Source: Mycolicibacterium iranicum (GTDB lineage: Bacteria; Actinomycetota; Actinomycetes; Mycobacteriales; Mycobacteriaceae). From it: a stretch of DNA of 64,000 nt. Of the stretch, positions 22,341-35,322 are shown one piece after another. Each line of letters begins with the position of its first letter. Positions within the stretch are counted from its first letter, which is position 1. The translations under genes were made by a program, and so were the position numbers. The notes under the pieces were generated by a model. That model was not told the origin of the DNA. It did not search any database and saw only the letters and a program-made list of their open reading frames with translations. The stretch covers positions 248,001 to 312,000 of the forward strand of contig NZ_LWCS01000002.1 in the NCBI RefSeq assembly GCF_001650495.1, in the 5' to 3' direction.

Positions 22341-23272
22341 TCATCGGTCCTGGCCCTGCCCGCCTCGGAGAGCAAGCTCGCGGCTGGCGTCGAGATAGCT
22401 CATCGCTCCACGCGAGCCCGGGTCGTAGTCGATGATCGTCATCCCGTAACCCGGCGCTTCGGAGACCTTCACACTGCGTGGGATCACGGTGCGGAGCACT
22501 TTGTCGCCGAAGTGTTCGCGCACGTCCATCGCGACCTGGTCGGCGAGCTTCGTGCGTCCGTCATACATCGTCAGGACGACAGTGGTGACGTCGAGCTCCG
22601 GATTGAGGTGTGCCTTGACCATCTCGATGTTGCGCAGTAATTGGCCCACTCCTTCCAAGGCGTAGTACTCACACTGGATCGGGATCAAGACCTCGGGGGC
22701 CGCGACGAGGGCATTGATCGTCAGCAACCCAAGCGACGGCGGGCAGTCGATGAAGACGTAGTCGAAGTCGTAGCGCTTCAGTTCAGCGAGCGCGGTCCGC
22801 AACCGACCTTCCCGCGCCACCATGCTCACGAGCTCGATCTCGGCCCCGGCCAGGTCGATGGTCGCCGGGATGCAGTACAGCCGCTCGCTGTGGGGGCTGC
22901 GCTGTAGTGCGGCCTCGACGTTGATGTCGCCGATCAGTACCTCGTAGGAAGACGGGGTGCCGGGGCGGTGCTCGATCCCGAGCGCAGTGCTGGCATTGCC
23001 CTGCGGGTCAAGGTCGATCACCAATGTGCGCAATCCTTGGAGCGCGAGCGCAGCCGCAATGTTCACGGCGGTGGTCGTCTTGCCGACACCGCCCTTCTGA
23101 TTGGCGATCGTGAACACGCGCTGCTTCTTCGGCCGCGGCAATTGCCCCTGAACGGCGGCTTGCATGAGCCGGACTGCGCGCTCTGCTTCCGCCCCTATTG
23201 GTGTATCGACGTCCTGCGAGTTCCACGTTTCACGTGAAACATCGGCAACCCCCGCATCGTTCGGGCCTGACA

Positions 23273-23273
<1 letters not shown>
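22341..23273 (-). CDS. parA: Chromosome-partitioning ATPase ParA
   Basis: A 310-aa ParA/Soj ATPase that moves ParB-bound origins. The deviant Walker A is [14 protein letters not shown], with DLDPQGNAS and the Walker B region [10 protein letters not shown]. The ATG at 23273 overlaps the rsmG stop (TGATG) and has GGAAGGAAG upstream; it is favoured over the in-frame start at 23372. The N-terminal extension of about 60 residues includes SRET, encoded by a parS site inside the gene. In mycobacteria ParA also interacts with the polar protein Wag31. Confidence 0.96.
23226..23241. other. parS site inside parA
   Basis: GTTTCACGTGAAAC at 23227-23240 is the perfect parS core, flanked by C and A (15 of 16 bases of the full consensus TGTTTCACGTGAAACA). 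It lies in the parA coding region and encodes the VSRET part of the N-terminal extension. Confidence 0.93.
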
Positions 23274-24004
<731 letters not shown>

Positions 24005-24037
24005 CTAAGACGACGGAGAACTACACCAATGTAACTC

Positions 24038-24616
24038 TCAGTCGACGAGGACAACCACGCGGCGAGAGGGCTCCACGCCCTCGCTCTCACTGTGGACACC
24101 GACGATGCCTGCGACCGCGTCGTGCACGATCTTCCGCTCGAAGGGCGTCATGGGGGACAGTTCTTCGCGTTCGCCGCTCTGCAACACTCGCTGCGCAACC
24201 TTCTCACCGAGGGCCGCCAGCTCGTCGCGGCGCCGCCGACGCCACTGGGCGATATCCAGCATCAGCCGGCTCCGCTCCCCCGTCTTCTGGTGTACAGCCA
24301 ACCGGGTCAACTCCTGGAGCGCATCCAGCACCTCGCCCTTGCGACCGACCAGCTTCGTCAAATCCCCGCCGCCATCAATGCTCACGATGGCGCGGTCACC
24401 TTCGACATCCAAATCGATGTCACCGTCGAAATCCAGGAGGTCCAACAGTTCCTCGAGATAGTCGCCGGCGATCTCCCCTTCAACGACCAACTTCTCTTCA
24501 AGGTCTTCGGTAGATCCCTTTGCGCCGTTCTCGGACACCTGGGCGTCCTCATCGGCAGGCAGCAGATCGGCCGGCTCGGCAGCGACGCCGTTGGTCTCGT
24601 GGTCTACATCAGTCAT
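24038..24616 (-). CDS. khpB: RNA-binding protein KhpB (Jag)
   Basis: A 192-aa protein with a very acidic N-terminus (residues 1-50), a KH domain (IVSIDGGGDLTKLVGRKGEV, about residues 82-105) and an R3H domain at the C-terminus (SPMTPFERKIVHDAVAGI, then SRRVVV). Homologues (Jag/EloR) bind RNA and influence cell elongation in firmicutes. It sits between yidC and rsmG, a very widely conserved arrangement. Confidence 0.93.
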   Translation of the reverse strand: MTDVDHETNGVAAEPADLLPADEDAQVSENGAKGSTEDLEEKLVVEGEIAGDYLEELLDLLDFDGDIDLDVEGDRAIVSIDGGGDLTKLVGRKGEVLDALQELTRLAVHQKTGERSRLMLDIAQWRRRRRDELAALGEKVAQRVLQSGEREELSPMTPFERKIVHDAVAGIVGVHSESEGVEPSRRVVVLVD

Positions 24617-24652
24617 TGCTCACACCTCTCCTTGTTCGCGGTCGCCCGCGCG

Positions 24653-25762
24653 TCAACGCTTCCGTTTCTTGGGCCGCGCGCCAGGTTTCGGGGTGCGATT
24701 CGTCGCCCCGTTCTGCGCTGCGGATTTGGTGGGACTCTGCGTCGTCGGCTTCGGCCCCACCGTGCCGTCACTTATCTCATCCACACCCTCGGAAGGTTCG
24801 GCGATCTCCTCGCCCGAGACATCCGGAACCGACTCCGTCGCTGTCCTCTTCTTCCGACTGGGCTTGGCTCCCGGCGCCGGCGCGTTCTGGGAACGCCGCT
24901 CGATCGCCTCCTGCTTCTTCTGCTCTTCTTCCTTTTCGATCTTGCCGAACACGTAGTGCTGCTGACCGAAGGTCCAGATGTTGTTCGCGAACCAGTACAG
25001 GATGATCGCGAGCGGCAGGAATGGACCGCCGACGACGACGCCGAGCGGGAAGACGTACAGCGCAAGTTTGTTCATCATGGCGGTCTGCGGATTCGCCGCT
25101 GCCTCAGGGCTCTGGCGCGCCACCGACGCACGGCTGTTGAAGTACGTCGCAATACCCGCGGCGATCATGATGGGTACGCCGACGAGGATCACCGACAGCC
25201 GATTGAATTCGGTGAAGGCGTCCAGACCGTGCTGCTGGATCATCGTCGCGCCCAGCGGCGCGCCGAACAGGTTGGCATCGAGGAAGTGCTGAACATCCGT
25301 GGCGCTGAACAGATAGTTCGGCAGCATGCGGTTCTCTTCGACCGACAACCCCAGCCGACCGATCCCCGTCTGCGTCCGGTTGAAGGACATCAGCACGTGG
25401 TAGAGACCGAGGAACACCGGAATCTGCGCGAGCATCGGCAGACAGCCGAGGATCGGGTTGAAGCCGTGCTCCCGCTGCAGCTTCTGCATCTCCAACGCCA
25501 TCCGCTGGCGGTCCTTGCCGTACTTCTTCTGCAGCGCCTTGATCTGCGGCTGCAACTCCTGCATCTGCCGCGTAGTCCGAATCTGGCGGACGAACGGCTT
25601 GTAGAGGATCGCGCGGAGGGTGAACACGAGGAACATCACCGACAACGCCCACGCGAAGAAGTTGGTGGGGCCAAGCAGGAAGGCGAACGCCTTGTACCAA
25701 ACCCACATGATCGCCGACACCGGGTAATAGATGATGTCGAGGCTGAACCAATTAAACGACAC
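24653..25762 (-). CDS. yidC: Membrane protein insertase YidC
   Basis: A 369-aa five-helix insertase of the Gram-positive type, but without a lipobox. Core motifs: [71 protein letters not shown] 90-residue hydrophilic, Lys/Pro-rich tail ends PKKRKR, likely a ribosome-contacting tail. It inserts small membrane proteins with or without Sec. Its start overlaps the yidD stop end by 11 nt. Confidence 0.96.
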   Translation of the reverse strand: MSFNWFSLDIIYYPVSAIMWVWYKAFAFLLGPTNFFAWALSVMFLVFTLRAILYKPFVRQIRTTRQMQELQPQIKALQKKYGKDRQRMALEMQKLQREHGFNPILGCLPMLAQIPVFLGLYHVLMSFNRTQTGIGRLGLSVEENRMLPNYLFSATDVQHFLDANLFGAPLGATMIQQHGLDAFTEFNRLSVILVGVPIMIAAGIATYFNSRASVARQSPEAAANPQTAMMNKLALYVFPLGVVVGGPFLPLAIILYWFANNIWTFGQQHYVFGKIEKEEEQKKQEAIERRSQNAPAPGAKPSRKKRTATESVPDVSGEEIAEPSEGVDEISDGTVGPKPTTQSPTKSAAQNGATNRTPKPGARPKKRKR

Positions 25763-26081
25763 TCGTCTGACTCTTCCCTTGCTGTACCGGGCTGGGCCGG
25801 TGTTGGGTTACGTCAACAGCGCACTCAGTCGTTCCGTCACTGTGACTTTCGCGGTCGGGTATCGGATCCCACCCTCCGTTATGCCATGGACCGCATTTGA
25901 GCAGACGCTTCAGGGCAAGCCAACCGCCCCGGATGAGTCCGAATTCGCTCAAAGCATCGACGGCGTACTGGCTACACGTCGGAGTGAATCGACAGGTGGG
26001 CAGCCGCAGCGGAGAGATCGTGTGGCGGTAGAGCTGAATGGCCGAAACCACGGCGCGCACCGCCCATGAGCGACCGGTCAT
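25752..26081 (-). CDS. yidD: Membrane protein insertion efficiency factor YidD
   Basis: A 109-aa small protein with the full family signature: [35 protein letters not shown] and [16 protein letters not shown]. YidD is a membrane-associated helper of YidC. A non-conserved 25-residue tail follows the domain. It overlaps rnpA by 4 nt and yidC by 11 nt. Confidence 0.94.
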   Translation of the reverse strand: MTGRSWAVRAVVSAIQLYRHTISPLRLPTCRFTPTCSQYAVDALSEFGLIRGGWLALKRLLKCGPWHNGGWDPIPDRESHSDGTTECAVDVTQHRPSPVQQGKSQTSVV

Positions 26082-26437
26082 GACGGTGATCCATTCCGGA
26101 GCCTGATGCGTTGCAGTGCAATACGCAGTTCCTGCTCGAGCCGCGCCGAGATCGCATCGCGGCTCGGCGGTAGAGCACGGATCACCATCTGATCGGCAGG
26201 GTCGAGTTCATCGAGAATCGCGCGTGCGGCGTGTCGCAACTTGCGCGACACCTTGTGGCGCTGAACGGCGTTGCCGACTGCTTTGGAAACGATCAGACCG
26301 ATTCTGGGCCCGGGTTCGCCCGCCTCATCAGAGCGCAACGTGTACACGACAAGGTCGGGCTGGGCTGCCCGCTTCCCTCGACTGACTGTGGCACCGAATT
26401 CGGCCGACCGCGTCATCCGGTGTTGTGCCGGAAGCAC
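26078..26437 (-). CDS. rnpA: Ribonuclease P protein component
   Basis: A 119-aa protein subunit of RNase P, which trims tRNA 5' ends. The family features are [18 protein letters not shown] near the N-terminus and [21 protein letters not shown], containing the RNR-like basic helix (here [12 protein letters not shown]). The conventional start gives [10 protein letters not shown]. 19 nt downstream of rpmH, co-transcribed. Confidence 0.94.
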   Translation of the reverse strand: MLPAQHRMTRSAEFGATVSRGKRAAQPDLVVYTLRSDEAGEPGPRIGLIVSKAVGNAVQRHKVSRKLRHAARAILDELDPADQMVIRALPPSRDAISARLEQELRIALQRIRLRNGSPS

Positions 26438-26456
26438 CGCGTCAGACCTGACCGCG

Positions 26457-26600
26457 TCACGCAGTCAGTGAACGACGGCCCTTAGCGCGCCGGGCCGTCA
26501 CAATCGCGCGGCCGGCGCGGGTACGCATCCGCAACCGGAACCCGTGCACCTTCGCGCGGCGACGGTTGTTGGGCTGGAAGGTCCGCTTGCCCTTGGCCAC
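26457..26600 (-). CDS. rpmH: 50S ribosomal protein L34
   Basis: A 47-aa basic protein starting [20 protein letters not shown] and ending [11 protein letters not shown], the standard bL34 sequence. The GTG at 26600 has AAGGAG eight bases upstream and gives the canonical length; the longer frame opening at 26702 is not needed. First gene of the leftward rpmH-rnpA-yidD-yidC operon. Confidence 0.97.
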   Translation of the reverse strand: MAKGKRTFQPNNRRRAKVHGFRLRMRTRAGRAIVTARRAKGRRSLTA

Positions 26601-26936
26601 GGCAGTCACTCCTTGTTGGGTTTGGCCCCCGTGCCGACACTCCCATGGCGTGCATGGCAGTCCGACACGGTCGGCCGTTGTTAAGCTCGATCGGTCTCGC
26701 AAAGCAGCCGGCGCGGTCCCCGGCCGGGGCCGGTCGCAGCCGTATCGCCACGTGCGGGCGACTGTTCGAGGGTACTGACGAGAATTCGCTGGGTCAAACC
26801 TGCTCCCCTGGCCTTACGCAACCGTCACAGAAGCCTGCGGACCACGTCAGAAGCATCACATCAATCACAGCCGTCACGTTCATCTGGAACGATTGAGCCA
26901 GACCTGATTTCGCTTCCTTCCAATGTTGCAGAACTG

Positions 26937-26965
26937 TTGGCACTCGGAGAGAAAACTGTTAGCTT
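26937..26965 (+). promoter_or_regulatory. Candidate SigA promoter of dnaA
   Basis: TTGGCA (-35) at 26937-26942 and TAGCTT (-10) at 26960-26965 are separated by 17 nt. The predicted start of transcription is near 26972, leaving a leader of about 230 nt. Confidence 0.5.
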
Positions 26966-27113
26966 CTGGCAATGCCGATTCCACGCCGGATCGGCGCAAG
27001 ACAACGAAGCGAGGACGCCCACACTTCGTCGCGAGCCCACTGATTGAACCCGTGATGAGCTCCGGCAACGAGGTGTTCTCGCCGGTAGACAACCGAACGG
27101 CGGCGAGTGTCCT

Positions 27114-27146
27114 CTTTCCACAGCCTGTGGATAAGTTTGTGGACAG
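27114..27146. promoter_or_regulatory. DnaA-box cluster upstream of dnaA
   Basis: TGTGGATAA at 27126-27134 is a perfect box (TTATCCACA on the reverse strand). TGTGGACAG at 27138-27146 matches 8 of 9 bases of TTGTCCACA on the reverse strand. CTTTCCACA at 27114-27122 is a weaker match. They lie about 55-85 nt before the dnaA start, suggesting autoregulation. Confidence 0.7.
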
Positions 27147-27199
27147 TTCGTCCTCGTTCTATTGGCAGTCCCGACGGGACCGCAAGGGGGTAAGTGTCG

Positions 27200-28675
27200 T
27201 TGACAACTGACCCCGATCCACCCTTTGTGGCGATCTGGAACAACGTAGTCACCGAACTCAACGGCGCGGGCGGTCCGGGCAATGGAGCCTTGACACCACA
27301 GCAGCGCGCGTGGCTCAAACTGGTCCGGCCGCTCGTCATCACCGAGGGCTTCGCGCTCCTGTCGGTTCCGACACCGTTCGTCCAGAACGAAATCGAACGT
27401 CACCTTCGGGAACCGATTGTCGCGGCCTTGAGCCGACAGCTCGGCCAGCGCGTCGAACTCGGCGTCCGCATCGCCGATCCGGTTTCGGACGGTTCCGACG
27501 ACCTGCTCCCGACCGCAACGGTCTCGACCCTGGTTGCCGAGTCAGACGAAGATGACGTCGATGACGACCTCGCCGCCAGGGCCAGCGCCGAGGAGAGTTG
27601 GCCGTCCTACTTCAACCGAGCCAAGACCGAGGACGACACCGCTTCGGTCACCCTCAACCGGCGGTATACGTTCGATACCTTCGTCATCGGCGCGTCCAAC
27701 CGGTTCGCTCATGCGGCGACACTGGCGATCGCCGAGGCTCCGGCCCGCGCATACAACCCTCTCTTCATCTGGGGTGAGTCCGGTCTGGGAAAGACGCACC
27801 TACTGCACGCCGCCGGCAACTACGCCCAGCGACTGTTCCCGGGCATGCGCGTGAAGTACGTCTCGACCGAGGAATTCACCAACGACTTCATCAACTCGCT
27901 GCGCGACGATCGCCGTGCGTCGTTCAAGCGCACCTACCGCGACATCGATGTGCTGCTGGTCGATGACATCCAGTTCATCGAAGGCAAGGACGGCATCCAA
28001 GAGGAGTTCTTCCACACCTTCAACACCTTGCACAACGCGAACAAGCAGATCGTCATCTCGTCAGACCGGCCGCCGAAACAGTTGGCCACCCTCGAGGACC
28101 GCCTGCGGACACGATTCGAGTGGGGGCTCATCACGGATGTCCAGCCTCCCGAGCTGGAGACTCGAATAGCGATTCTGCGCAAGAAGGCTCAGATGGATCG
28201 TCTCGATGTCCCCGACGACGTCCTCGAGCTGATCGCAAGCAGGATCGAGCGCAATATTCGCGAGCTCGAGGGCGCATTGATCCGCGTCACGGCGTTCGCG
28301 TCGCTGAACAAGACGTCGATCGACAAGTCGCTCGCCGAGATCGTCCTGCGGGACCTCATCTCCGACGCCACCACGATGCAGATCAGCACCGCGGCGATCA
28401 TGGCGGCCACGGCCGAATACTTCGAAACCAGCGTCGAGGAGCTGCGCGGTCCCGGTAAGACCCGCGCCCTGGCGCAGTCCCGGCAGATCGCGATGTATCT
28501 GTGCCGCGAGCTCACCGATCTCTCCCTGCCCAAGATCGGCCAGGCGTTCGGCCGCGACCACACCACGGTCATGTACGCGGAGAAGAAGATCCGCGCCGAA
28601 ATGGCGCAGCGGCGTGAAGTTTTCGACCACGTCAAAGAACTCACCACACGCATCCGTCAGCGCGCCAAGCGCTGA
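27200..28675 (+). CDS. dnaA: Chromosomal replication initiator protein DnaA
   Basis: A 491-aa AAA+ initiator that binds DnaA boxes and opens oriC. N-terminal helicase-interaction domain about residues 1-85; acidic linker about 95-150; AAA+ domain with Walker [16 protein letters not shown] and Walker [15 protein letters not shown]-terminal DNA-binding domain with [14 protein letters not shown]. The TTG at 27200 ([13 protein letters not shown]) is chosen over the GTG at 27194. GGGGG lies 9 nt before the TTG but only 3 nt before the GTG, and M. tuberculosis dnaA also begins with TTG at this point. Confidence 0.97.
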   Translation: MTTDPDPPFVAIWNNVVTELNGAGGPGNGALTPQQRAWLKLVRPLVITEGFALLSVPTPFVQNEIERHLREPIVAALSRQLGQRVELGVRIADPVSDGSDDLLPTATVSTLVAESDEDDVDDDLAARASAEESWPSYFNRAKTEDDTASVTLNRRYTFDTFVIGASNRFAHAATLAIAEAPARAYNPLFIWGESGLGKTHLLHAAGNYAQRLFPGMRVKYVSTEEFTNDFINSLRDDRRASFKRTYRDIDVLLVDDIQFIEGKDGIQEEFFHTFNTLHNANKQIVISSDRPPKQLATLEDRLRTRFEWGLITDVQPPELETRIAILRKKAQMDRLDVPDDVLELIASRIERNIRELEGALIRVTAFASLNKTSIDKSLAEIVLRDLISDATTMQISTAAIMAATAEYFETSVEELRGPGKTRALAQSRQIAMYLCRELTDLSLPKIGQAFGRDHTTVMYAEKKIRAEMAQRREVFDHVKELTTRIRQRAKR

Positions 28676-29205
28676 CAGCTGCTCAGTTTTCCTCGCACCT
28701 CACCGGCTCTTCACCCCTCGTTTGTTGCGTGCGTGTCGTCCGCGTGTCGCAACAAGAATTGCCGCCGGTCCTCGAGAATCTTTGGCCCCTGGCGTCTCAC
28801 GAGTCACACCGATACTTGTGCACCGCCCTGTGAATAACCTGAGGTCAACCTCTTGCCTATTCGTCGTTCACTCCCCAGCTGCGCGTCCATCCCCAATTGC
28901 TCCGCAGCCGCCCGACAGATATCCACATGCTGCCAACATCCCCCACGGCACGCTGGCCTGCAACGGGCCCGCTTCATCCCCAATCTGCACAACGGCTATC
29001 ACTAATACTCATTTATCTCTCTCACTTTCTTCTAGAAGAAGGGCCCTGGGGAAAGTTGTACTTCGACGGTCCGACAGGGGCGTGACCTCCCTGCATGTCA
29101 GCCCCGCCGTTTAGCTTTCAAGTTGGGGCCGAAAGCTCTACGGTGGTTCAGCGGCAGCCGTTCTGCTGGTTGTTGCTCTAGCTGGAAGTGCATCGAAGGG
29201 ACGCT
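28676..29205. other. oriC: Replication origin (oriC), dnaA-dnaN intergenic region
   Basis: 530 bases without a gene. DnaA-box-like 9-mers include TTGTGCACC (28816-28824), TGTGAATAA (28829-28837, 8 of 9 to TTATCCACA reversed), ATATCCACA (28919-28927, 8 of 9) and TCTGCACAA (28984-28992). A lower-GC tract at about 28993-29042, rich in ATTTATCTCTCTCACTTTC-type sequence, is the likely unwinding element. The boxes are degenerate, as is typical of mycobacterial oriC. Confidence 0.9.
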
Positions 29206-30402
29206 ATGAACGTGGCGACAACGGCTGGTCTGTCGGATCTGAAATTCCGGCTGACTCGCGAAGACTTCGCCGACGCTGTCGCATGGGTGGCACGAAACCT
29301 GCCATCCCGACCGACCGTCCCTGTCCTGGCCGGCGTGTTGCTCACCGGGTCCGACGAAGGTCTCACGATCTCCGGATTCGACTACGAAGTCTCCGCCGAA
29401 GTTCAGATTCCAGCTGAAATCGCTTCTCCCGGAAGCGTTCTCGTGTCAGGACGGTTGCTGTCTGACATTGTGCGTTCGCTCCCCGCCAAACCGGTCGACG
29501 TCAGCGCCGAGGGCACACGGGTCTCCCTGACCTGCGGCAGTGCGCGGTTCTCTCTGCCGACGATGGCCGTCGAGGACTACCCGACGTTGCCGACACTGCC
29601 CGACGAGACCGGCGTGGTGTCCTCGGAACTGTTCGCCGAAGCCATCGGCCAGGTCGCGGTGGCCGCCGGCCGTGATGACACCCTTCCCATGCTGACCGGC
29701 ATCCGAGTCGAGATCTCCGGCGAGAAGGTTGTTTTGGCCGCGACCGACCGGTTCCGCCTTGCCGTGCGGGAGTTGACCTGGTCGACGGGAGCGGCCGGCG
29801 TGGAAGCCGCCGTCCTGGTTCCGGCCAAGACGCTCGCCGAAGCTGCGAAGGCGGGGACCGACGGGACCGAAGTACATCTGTCGCTGGGCCAGGGTCCGAG
29901 CGTGGGCAAGGAGGGTCTGCTCGGTATCCGTAGTAGGGGCAAGCGCAGCACCACCCGCCTGCTCGACGCGGAGTTCCCGAAGTTCCGTCAATTGCTTCCG
30001 ACCGAGCACACCGCGATCGCCACCATCGGCGTGGCCGAGCTCACCGAAGCGATCAAGCGTGTTGCGCTCGTCGCGGATCGCGGCGCTCAGGTCCGGATGG
30101 AATTCTCCGACGACGCGCTTCGTCTGTCTGCCGGGGCCGACGACGTCGGTCGCGCCGAGGAGGATCTACCCGTGCAATTCTCGGGTGACCCGCTGACGAT
30201 TGCGTTCAACCCCACCTACCTGACCGACGGTCTGGGTTCGCTGCACGCCGAACGCGTCACATTCGGCTTCACAACGCCCAGTCGCCCGGCGGTATTGCGG
30301 CCGGCGGGTGAAGATGATGGAAGTGCCGCAGCCGGCGGCCCATTTCCGGCCGCACAAACCGATTACGTCTATCTGTTGATGCCGGTGCGCCTCCCTGGCT
30401 AG
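29206..30402 (+). CDS. dnaN: DNA polymerase III subunit beta (sliding clamp)
   Basis: A 398-aa clamp that tethers the replicative polymerase. Three repeated clamp domains are visible (starts near [40 protein letters not shown] and [16 protein letters not shown]), and the protein ends [12 protein letters not shown]. An Ala/Gly-rich insert lies before the end. The ATG at 29206 ([14 protein letters not shown]) with GAAGGGA upstream is preferred over the GTG at 29188. Confidence 0.96.
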   Translation: MNVATTAGLSDLKFRLTREDFADAVAWVARNLPSRPTVPVLAGVLLTGSDEGLTISGFDYEVSAEVQIPAEIASPGSVLVSGRLLSDIVRSLPAKPVDVSAEGTRVSLTCGSARFSLPTMAVEDYPTLPTLPDETGVVSSELFAEAIGQVAVAAGRDDTLPMLTGIRVEISGEKVVLAATDRFRLAVRELTWSTGAAGVEAAVLVPAKTLAEAAKAGTDGTEVHLSLGQGPSVGKEGLLGIRSRGKRSTTRLLDAEFPKFRQLLPTEHTAIATIGVAELTEAIKRVALVADRGAQVRMEFSDDALRLSAGADDVGRAEEDLPVQFSGDPLTIAFNPTYLTDGLGSLHAERVTFGFTTPSRPAVLRPAGEDDGSAAAGGPFPAAQTDYVYLLMPVRLPG

Positions 30403-30435
30403 CCGGTCGAGTCCACAGGCGAAGGGGCGCTGACA

Positions 30436-31329
30436 ATGGAGCTGGGTCTGATCGGCCTCGGCAAGATGGGTTTCAACATGCGCGAACGTCTGCGCGAGGG
30501 GGGACACGAGGTCGTGGGTTACGACCCGCGCCCCGAGGTCTCGGATGTGGCATCACTCGAGGAGCTGGCCGACAAACTGTCGTCGCCGCGCGTGGTCTGG
30601 GTGATGGTCCCCTCGGGCACGGTCACTGAGAGCACTATTGCAGCGTTGGCCGAGGTGCTCGGTGAGGGCGATCTCGTGATCGACGGAGGGAACTCGCGCT
30701 ACACCGAAGACGGTAAGCATGCCAAACTGTTGGCCGAGAAGGGAATTGCGTTTGTCGACGCAGGTGTATCCGGCGGTATCTGGGGTTTGACGGAAGGTTA
30801 CGGCCTGATGGTCGGCGGAAGTGACGCCGACGTCGCTCGCGCCATGCCGATCTTCGAAACGCTGCGCCCACCGGGACCGCGGGAGGACGGATTCGTCCAT
30901 GTCGGTCCCGTGGGTGCGGGCCATTTCGCGAAGATGGTACACAACGGCGTCGAATACGCGTTGATGACCGCCTACGCAGAAGGCTACGAGCTGCTGGCCG
31001 CCGAGGACCTGGTGAAGGATCCCCAGGCGGTCTATCAAGCCTGGAGTAACGGCACGGTGGTGCGTTCGTGGCTGCAGCAACTGCTCGCGAAGGCCCTCAA
31101 GGAGGATCCGGATCTGGCCGAGATCAGCGGTTACACAGAGGATTCGGGTGAAGGAAGGTGGACGGTCGAAGAGGCGATCCGACTCCGGGTGCCGGTTCCC
31201 GGCATCGCTGCCTCACTGTTCGCCAGGTTCCTGTCCAGGCAGGAGGACTCGCCGACGATGAAAGCCGTCGCAGCGTTGCGCAACCAGTTCGGCGGCCATG
31301 CCGTCAAACGAGTCAGTGAGTCAGGCTGA
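30436..31329 (+). CDS. gnd: 6-phosphogluconate dehydrogenase, decarboxylating (short form)
   Basis: A 297-aa NAD(P)-dependent enzyme of the oxidative pentose phosphate pathway. Rossmann motif [17 protein letters not shown] at the N-terminus; substrate loop [20 protein letters not shown] at about residues 112-131; catalytic Lys in [18 protein letters not shown]. The short length is that of the GntZ/NAD-type subgroup rather than the 470-aa form. It is inserted between dnaN and recF, which are adjacent in M. tuberculosis; the same insertion is known from M. smegmatis. It ends 7 nt before recF. Confidence 0.93.
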   Translation: MELGLIGLGKMGFNMRERLREGGHEVVGYDPRPEVSDVASLEELADKLSSPRVVWVMVPSGTVTESTIAALAEVLGEGDLVIDGGNSRYTEDGKHAKLLAEKGIAFVDAGVSGGIWGLTEGYGLMVGGSDADVARAMPIFETLRPPGPREDGFVHVGPVGAGHFAKMVHNGVEYALMTAYAEGYELLAAEDLVKDPQAVYQAWSNGTVVRSWLQQLLAKALKEDPDLAEISGYTEDSGEGRWTVEEAIRLRVPVPGIAASLFARFLSRQEDSPTMKAVAALRNQFGGHAVKRVSESG

Positions 31330-31336
31330 GCGCTCT

Positions 31337-32497
31337 GTGCATGTACGTCACCTTGCGCTGACTGACTTCCGGTCATGGTCCCGGGTCGAGCTCGAGCTTG
31401 CCCCCGGGCGCACGGTGTTCGTGGGGCCCAACGGCTTCGGGAAAACGAATCTTGTTGAGGCTCTGTGGTATTCGGCGACACTGGGGTCGCACCGGGTGGC
31501 CTCGGACGCACCGCTGATCAGAGCCGGGGCTGACCGTGCCGTGGTGTCGACGATCGTCGTGAACGAAGGTCGTGAACTTGCCGTCGACCTCGACATCACA
31601 TCGGGCAGGGCGAACAAGGCACGGCTCAACCGCTCCCCCGTCCGGTCGGCTCGAGAGATTCTCGGGGCGCTGCGCGCGGTGTTGTTCGCCCCTGAGGATC
31701 TGGCGCTCGTCCGAGGGGATCCGGGCGAACGTCGGCGCTATCTCGACGAATTGGCGACAACGCGGCGGCCGCGGATCGCGGGCATCCGGGCCGATTACGA
31801 CAAAGTTGTTCGCCAGCGCACCGCCTTGTTGAAGACCGCCTCCGGCGCCAGATACCGCGGCGACCGTGGGGCGCTCGAGACACTGGATGTCTGGGACGGG
31901 CACCTGGCCAGCCACGGTGCCCAGTTGATCTCCGCGCGTGTGGAACTCGTCAACGAACTCGCGCCGGAGGTGGAGAAGGCCTATCAATTGCTGGCACCCG
32001 CGTCGCGAGCGGCATCGATCCGGTACCGCAGCGGTGTGGACGTCGTCGAGATGGAGGCCGCGGCCGGCAATTCTGATCCAGATGTCTTCGAGGGAGCACT
32101 CCTGGATTCCCTGAGTCGTCGTCGCGACGCCGAACTGGAGCGCGGCGTCTGTCTTGTCGGCCCTCACCGGGATGATCTGGAGTTGAAACTGGGTGACCAG
32201 CCGGCGAAAGGTTTTGCCAGTCACGGTGAGTCGTGGTCGATGGCTCTGGCGCTGCGGCTGGCGGCATATGAGCTGTTGCGTGCGGAAGGAAGCGATCCGG
32301 TGTTACTGCTCGACGACGTGTTCGCAGAACTGGACAGTGCACGCAGACAGGCACTGGGGCAGGTCGCGGCATCCGCGGAGCAGGTCCTGGTCACGGCTGC
32401 CGTGCACGAGGACATTCCGGTCGACTCGGATGCGACCCTGGTCGAGATCGCCATGGAGGACAGCGATTCGGGACGGATTTCGGTGGTTCGGTCATGA
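31337..32497 (+). CDS. recF: DNA replication/repair protein RecF
   Basis: A 386-aa SMC-like ATPase for gap repair and fork restart. Walker [19 protein letters not shown] near residue 36; signature [15 protein letters not shown] and [20 protein letters not shown]; Walker [17 protein letters not shown]. The GTG at 31337 ([14 protein letters not shown]) matches the family N-terminus; the in-frame start at 31298 overlaps gnd and adds an atypical leader. Overlaps dciA by 4 nt (ATGA). Confidence 0.95.
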   Translation: MHVRHLALTDFRSWSRVELELAPGRTVFVGPNGFGKTNLVEALWYSATLGSHRVASDAPLIRAGADRAVVSTIVVNEGRELAVDLDITSGRANKARLNRSPVRSAREILGALRAVLFAPEDLALVRGDPGERRRYLDELATTRRPRIAGIRADYDKVVRQRTALLKTASGARYRGDRGALETLDVWDGHLASHGAQLISARVELVNELAPEVEKAYQLLAPASRAASIRYRSGVDVVEMEAAAGNSDPDVFEGALLDSLSRRRDAELERGVCLVGPHRDDLELKLGDQPAKGFASHGESWSMALALRLAAYELLRAEGSDPVLLLDDVFAELDSARRQALGQVAASAEQVLVTAAVHEDIPVDSDATLVEIAMEDSDSGRISVVRS

Positions 32498-33051
32498 CGG
32501 ACGATGACGACGAGTTCAGGCCGCCTGCCCATCTCGAAGGGCTCAAAGGGATGGACCTGGTGCGGCGAACCCTCGAGGAAGCTCGGGGCGCGGCACGGCA
32601 GCAGGGAAAGAACGTCGGCCGCGGCAGGCACGCACCCGAACCGCGGCGGATCGCGGGCTCCGGTAGGCGGCGGTGGTCGGGCCCCGGGCCCGACAATCGC
32701 GATCCCCAGCTGTTGGGATCTTTGACCAACGAGGTGGCCAAGACGCGCGGTTGGTCCGGCCGCGTTGCCGAGGGCGCTGTCTTCGGGAGGTGGCGCGCGG
32801 TCGTCGGGGACCAGATAGCCGCTCACGCCGAACCGACGGCTTTGCACGATGGAGTCCTGACCATTTCCGCCGAGTCGACGGCGTGGGCGACACAACTGCG
32901 GATGGTGCAGGCACAGCTTCTCGCCAAGATCGCCGCGGCAGTCGGGGATGGTGTGGTGAAGTCTGTGAAGATCATCGGCCCGGTGGGTCCTTCGTGGCGC
33001 AAAGGCCCCCGGAGCGTGCCAGGCCGCGGGCCCAGAGACACCTACGGCTGA
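32494..33051 (+). CDS. dciA: DciA-family replicative helicase loader (DUF721)
   Basis: A 185-aa protein: a disordered basic N-terminal third, then the DUF721/DciA domain (about residues 75-170; [40 protein letters not shown]). DciA is the ancestral loader of DnaB helicase in bacteria without DnaC or DnaI. It corresponds to Rv0004. It is coupled to recF through an ATGA overlap. Confidence 0.9.
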   Translation: MTDDDDEFRPPAHLEGLKGMDLVRRTLEEARGAARQQGKNVGRGRHAPEPRRIAGSGRRRWSGPGPDNRDPQLLGSLTNEVAKTRGWSGRVAEGAVFGRWRAVVGDQIAAHAEPTALHDGVLTISAESTAWATQLRMVQAQLLAKIAAAVGDGVVKSVKIIGPVGPSWRKGPRSVPGRGPRDTYG

Positions 33052-33196
33052 GAGCCGCCAGAAGACGACTGAGCTGTTTCGTCGCCGTCAAGACCTAGCC
33101 TGATTCGAAAAATTCCGCGCACGGCGCGATTAGGTATCTGGAAACGCCGTTGCAGAATGGGTCCTGACAGTAGGTAAAGGTAGACTGTGTCGGTGA

Positions 33197-35284
<2,088 letters not shown>

Positions 35285-35322
35285 TCTTCGACGTATGCCT
35301 CAAGACAGCTAGGACAAATTGA

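Larger units (their letters stand above)
26601..27199. promoter_or_regulatory. rpmH-dnaA divergent control region
   Basis: No gene is seen in these 599 bases. They hold the divergent promoters of rpmH (left) and dnaA (right). The right third contains a SigA-like promoter and a cluster of DnaA boxes, listed separately. The GC content drops towards dnaA. GGGGG at 27186-27190 is the dnaA ribosome-binding site. Confidence 0.7.

Noticed and set aside
24092-25900. 602-codon plus ORF over khpB, yidC and yidD
   Set aside because: Antisense shadow of three conserved genes; no domain.
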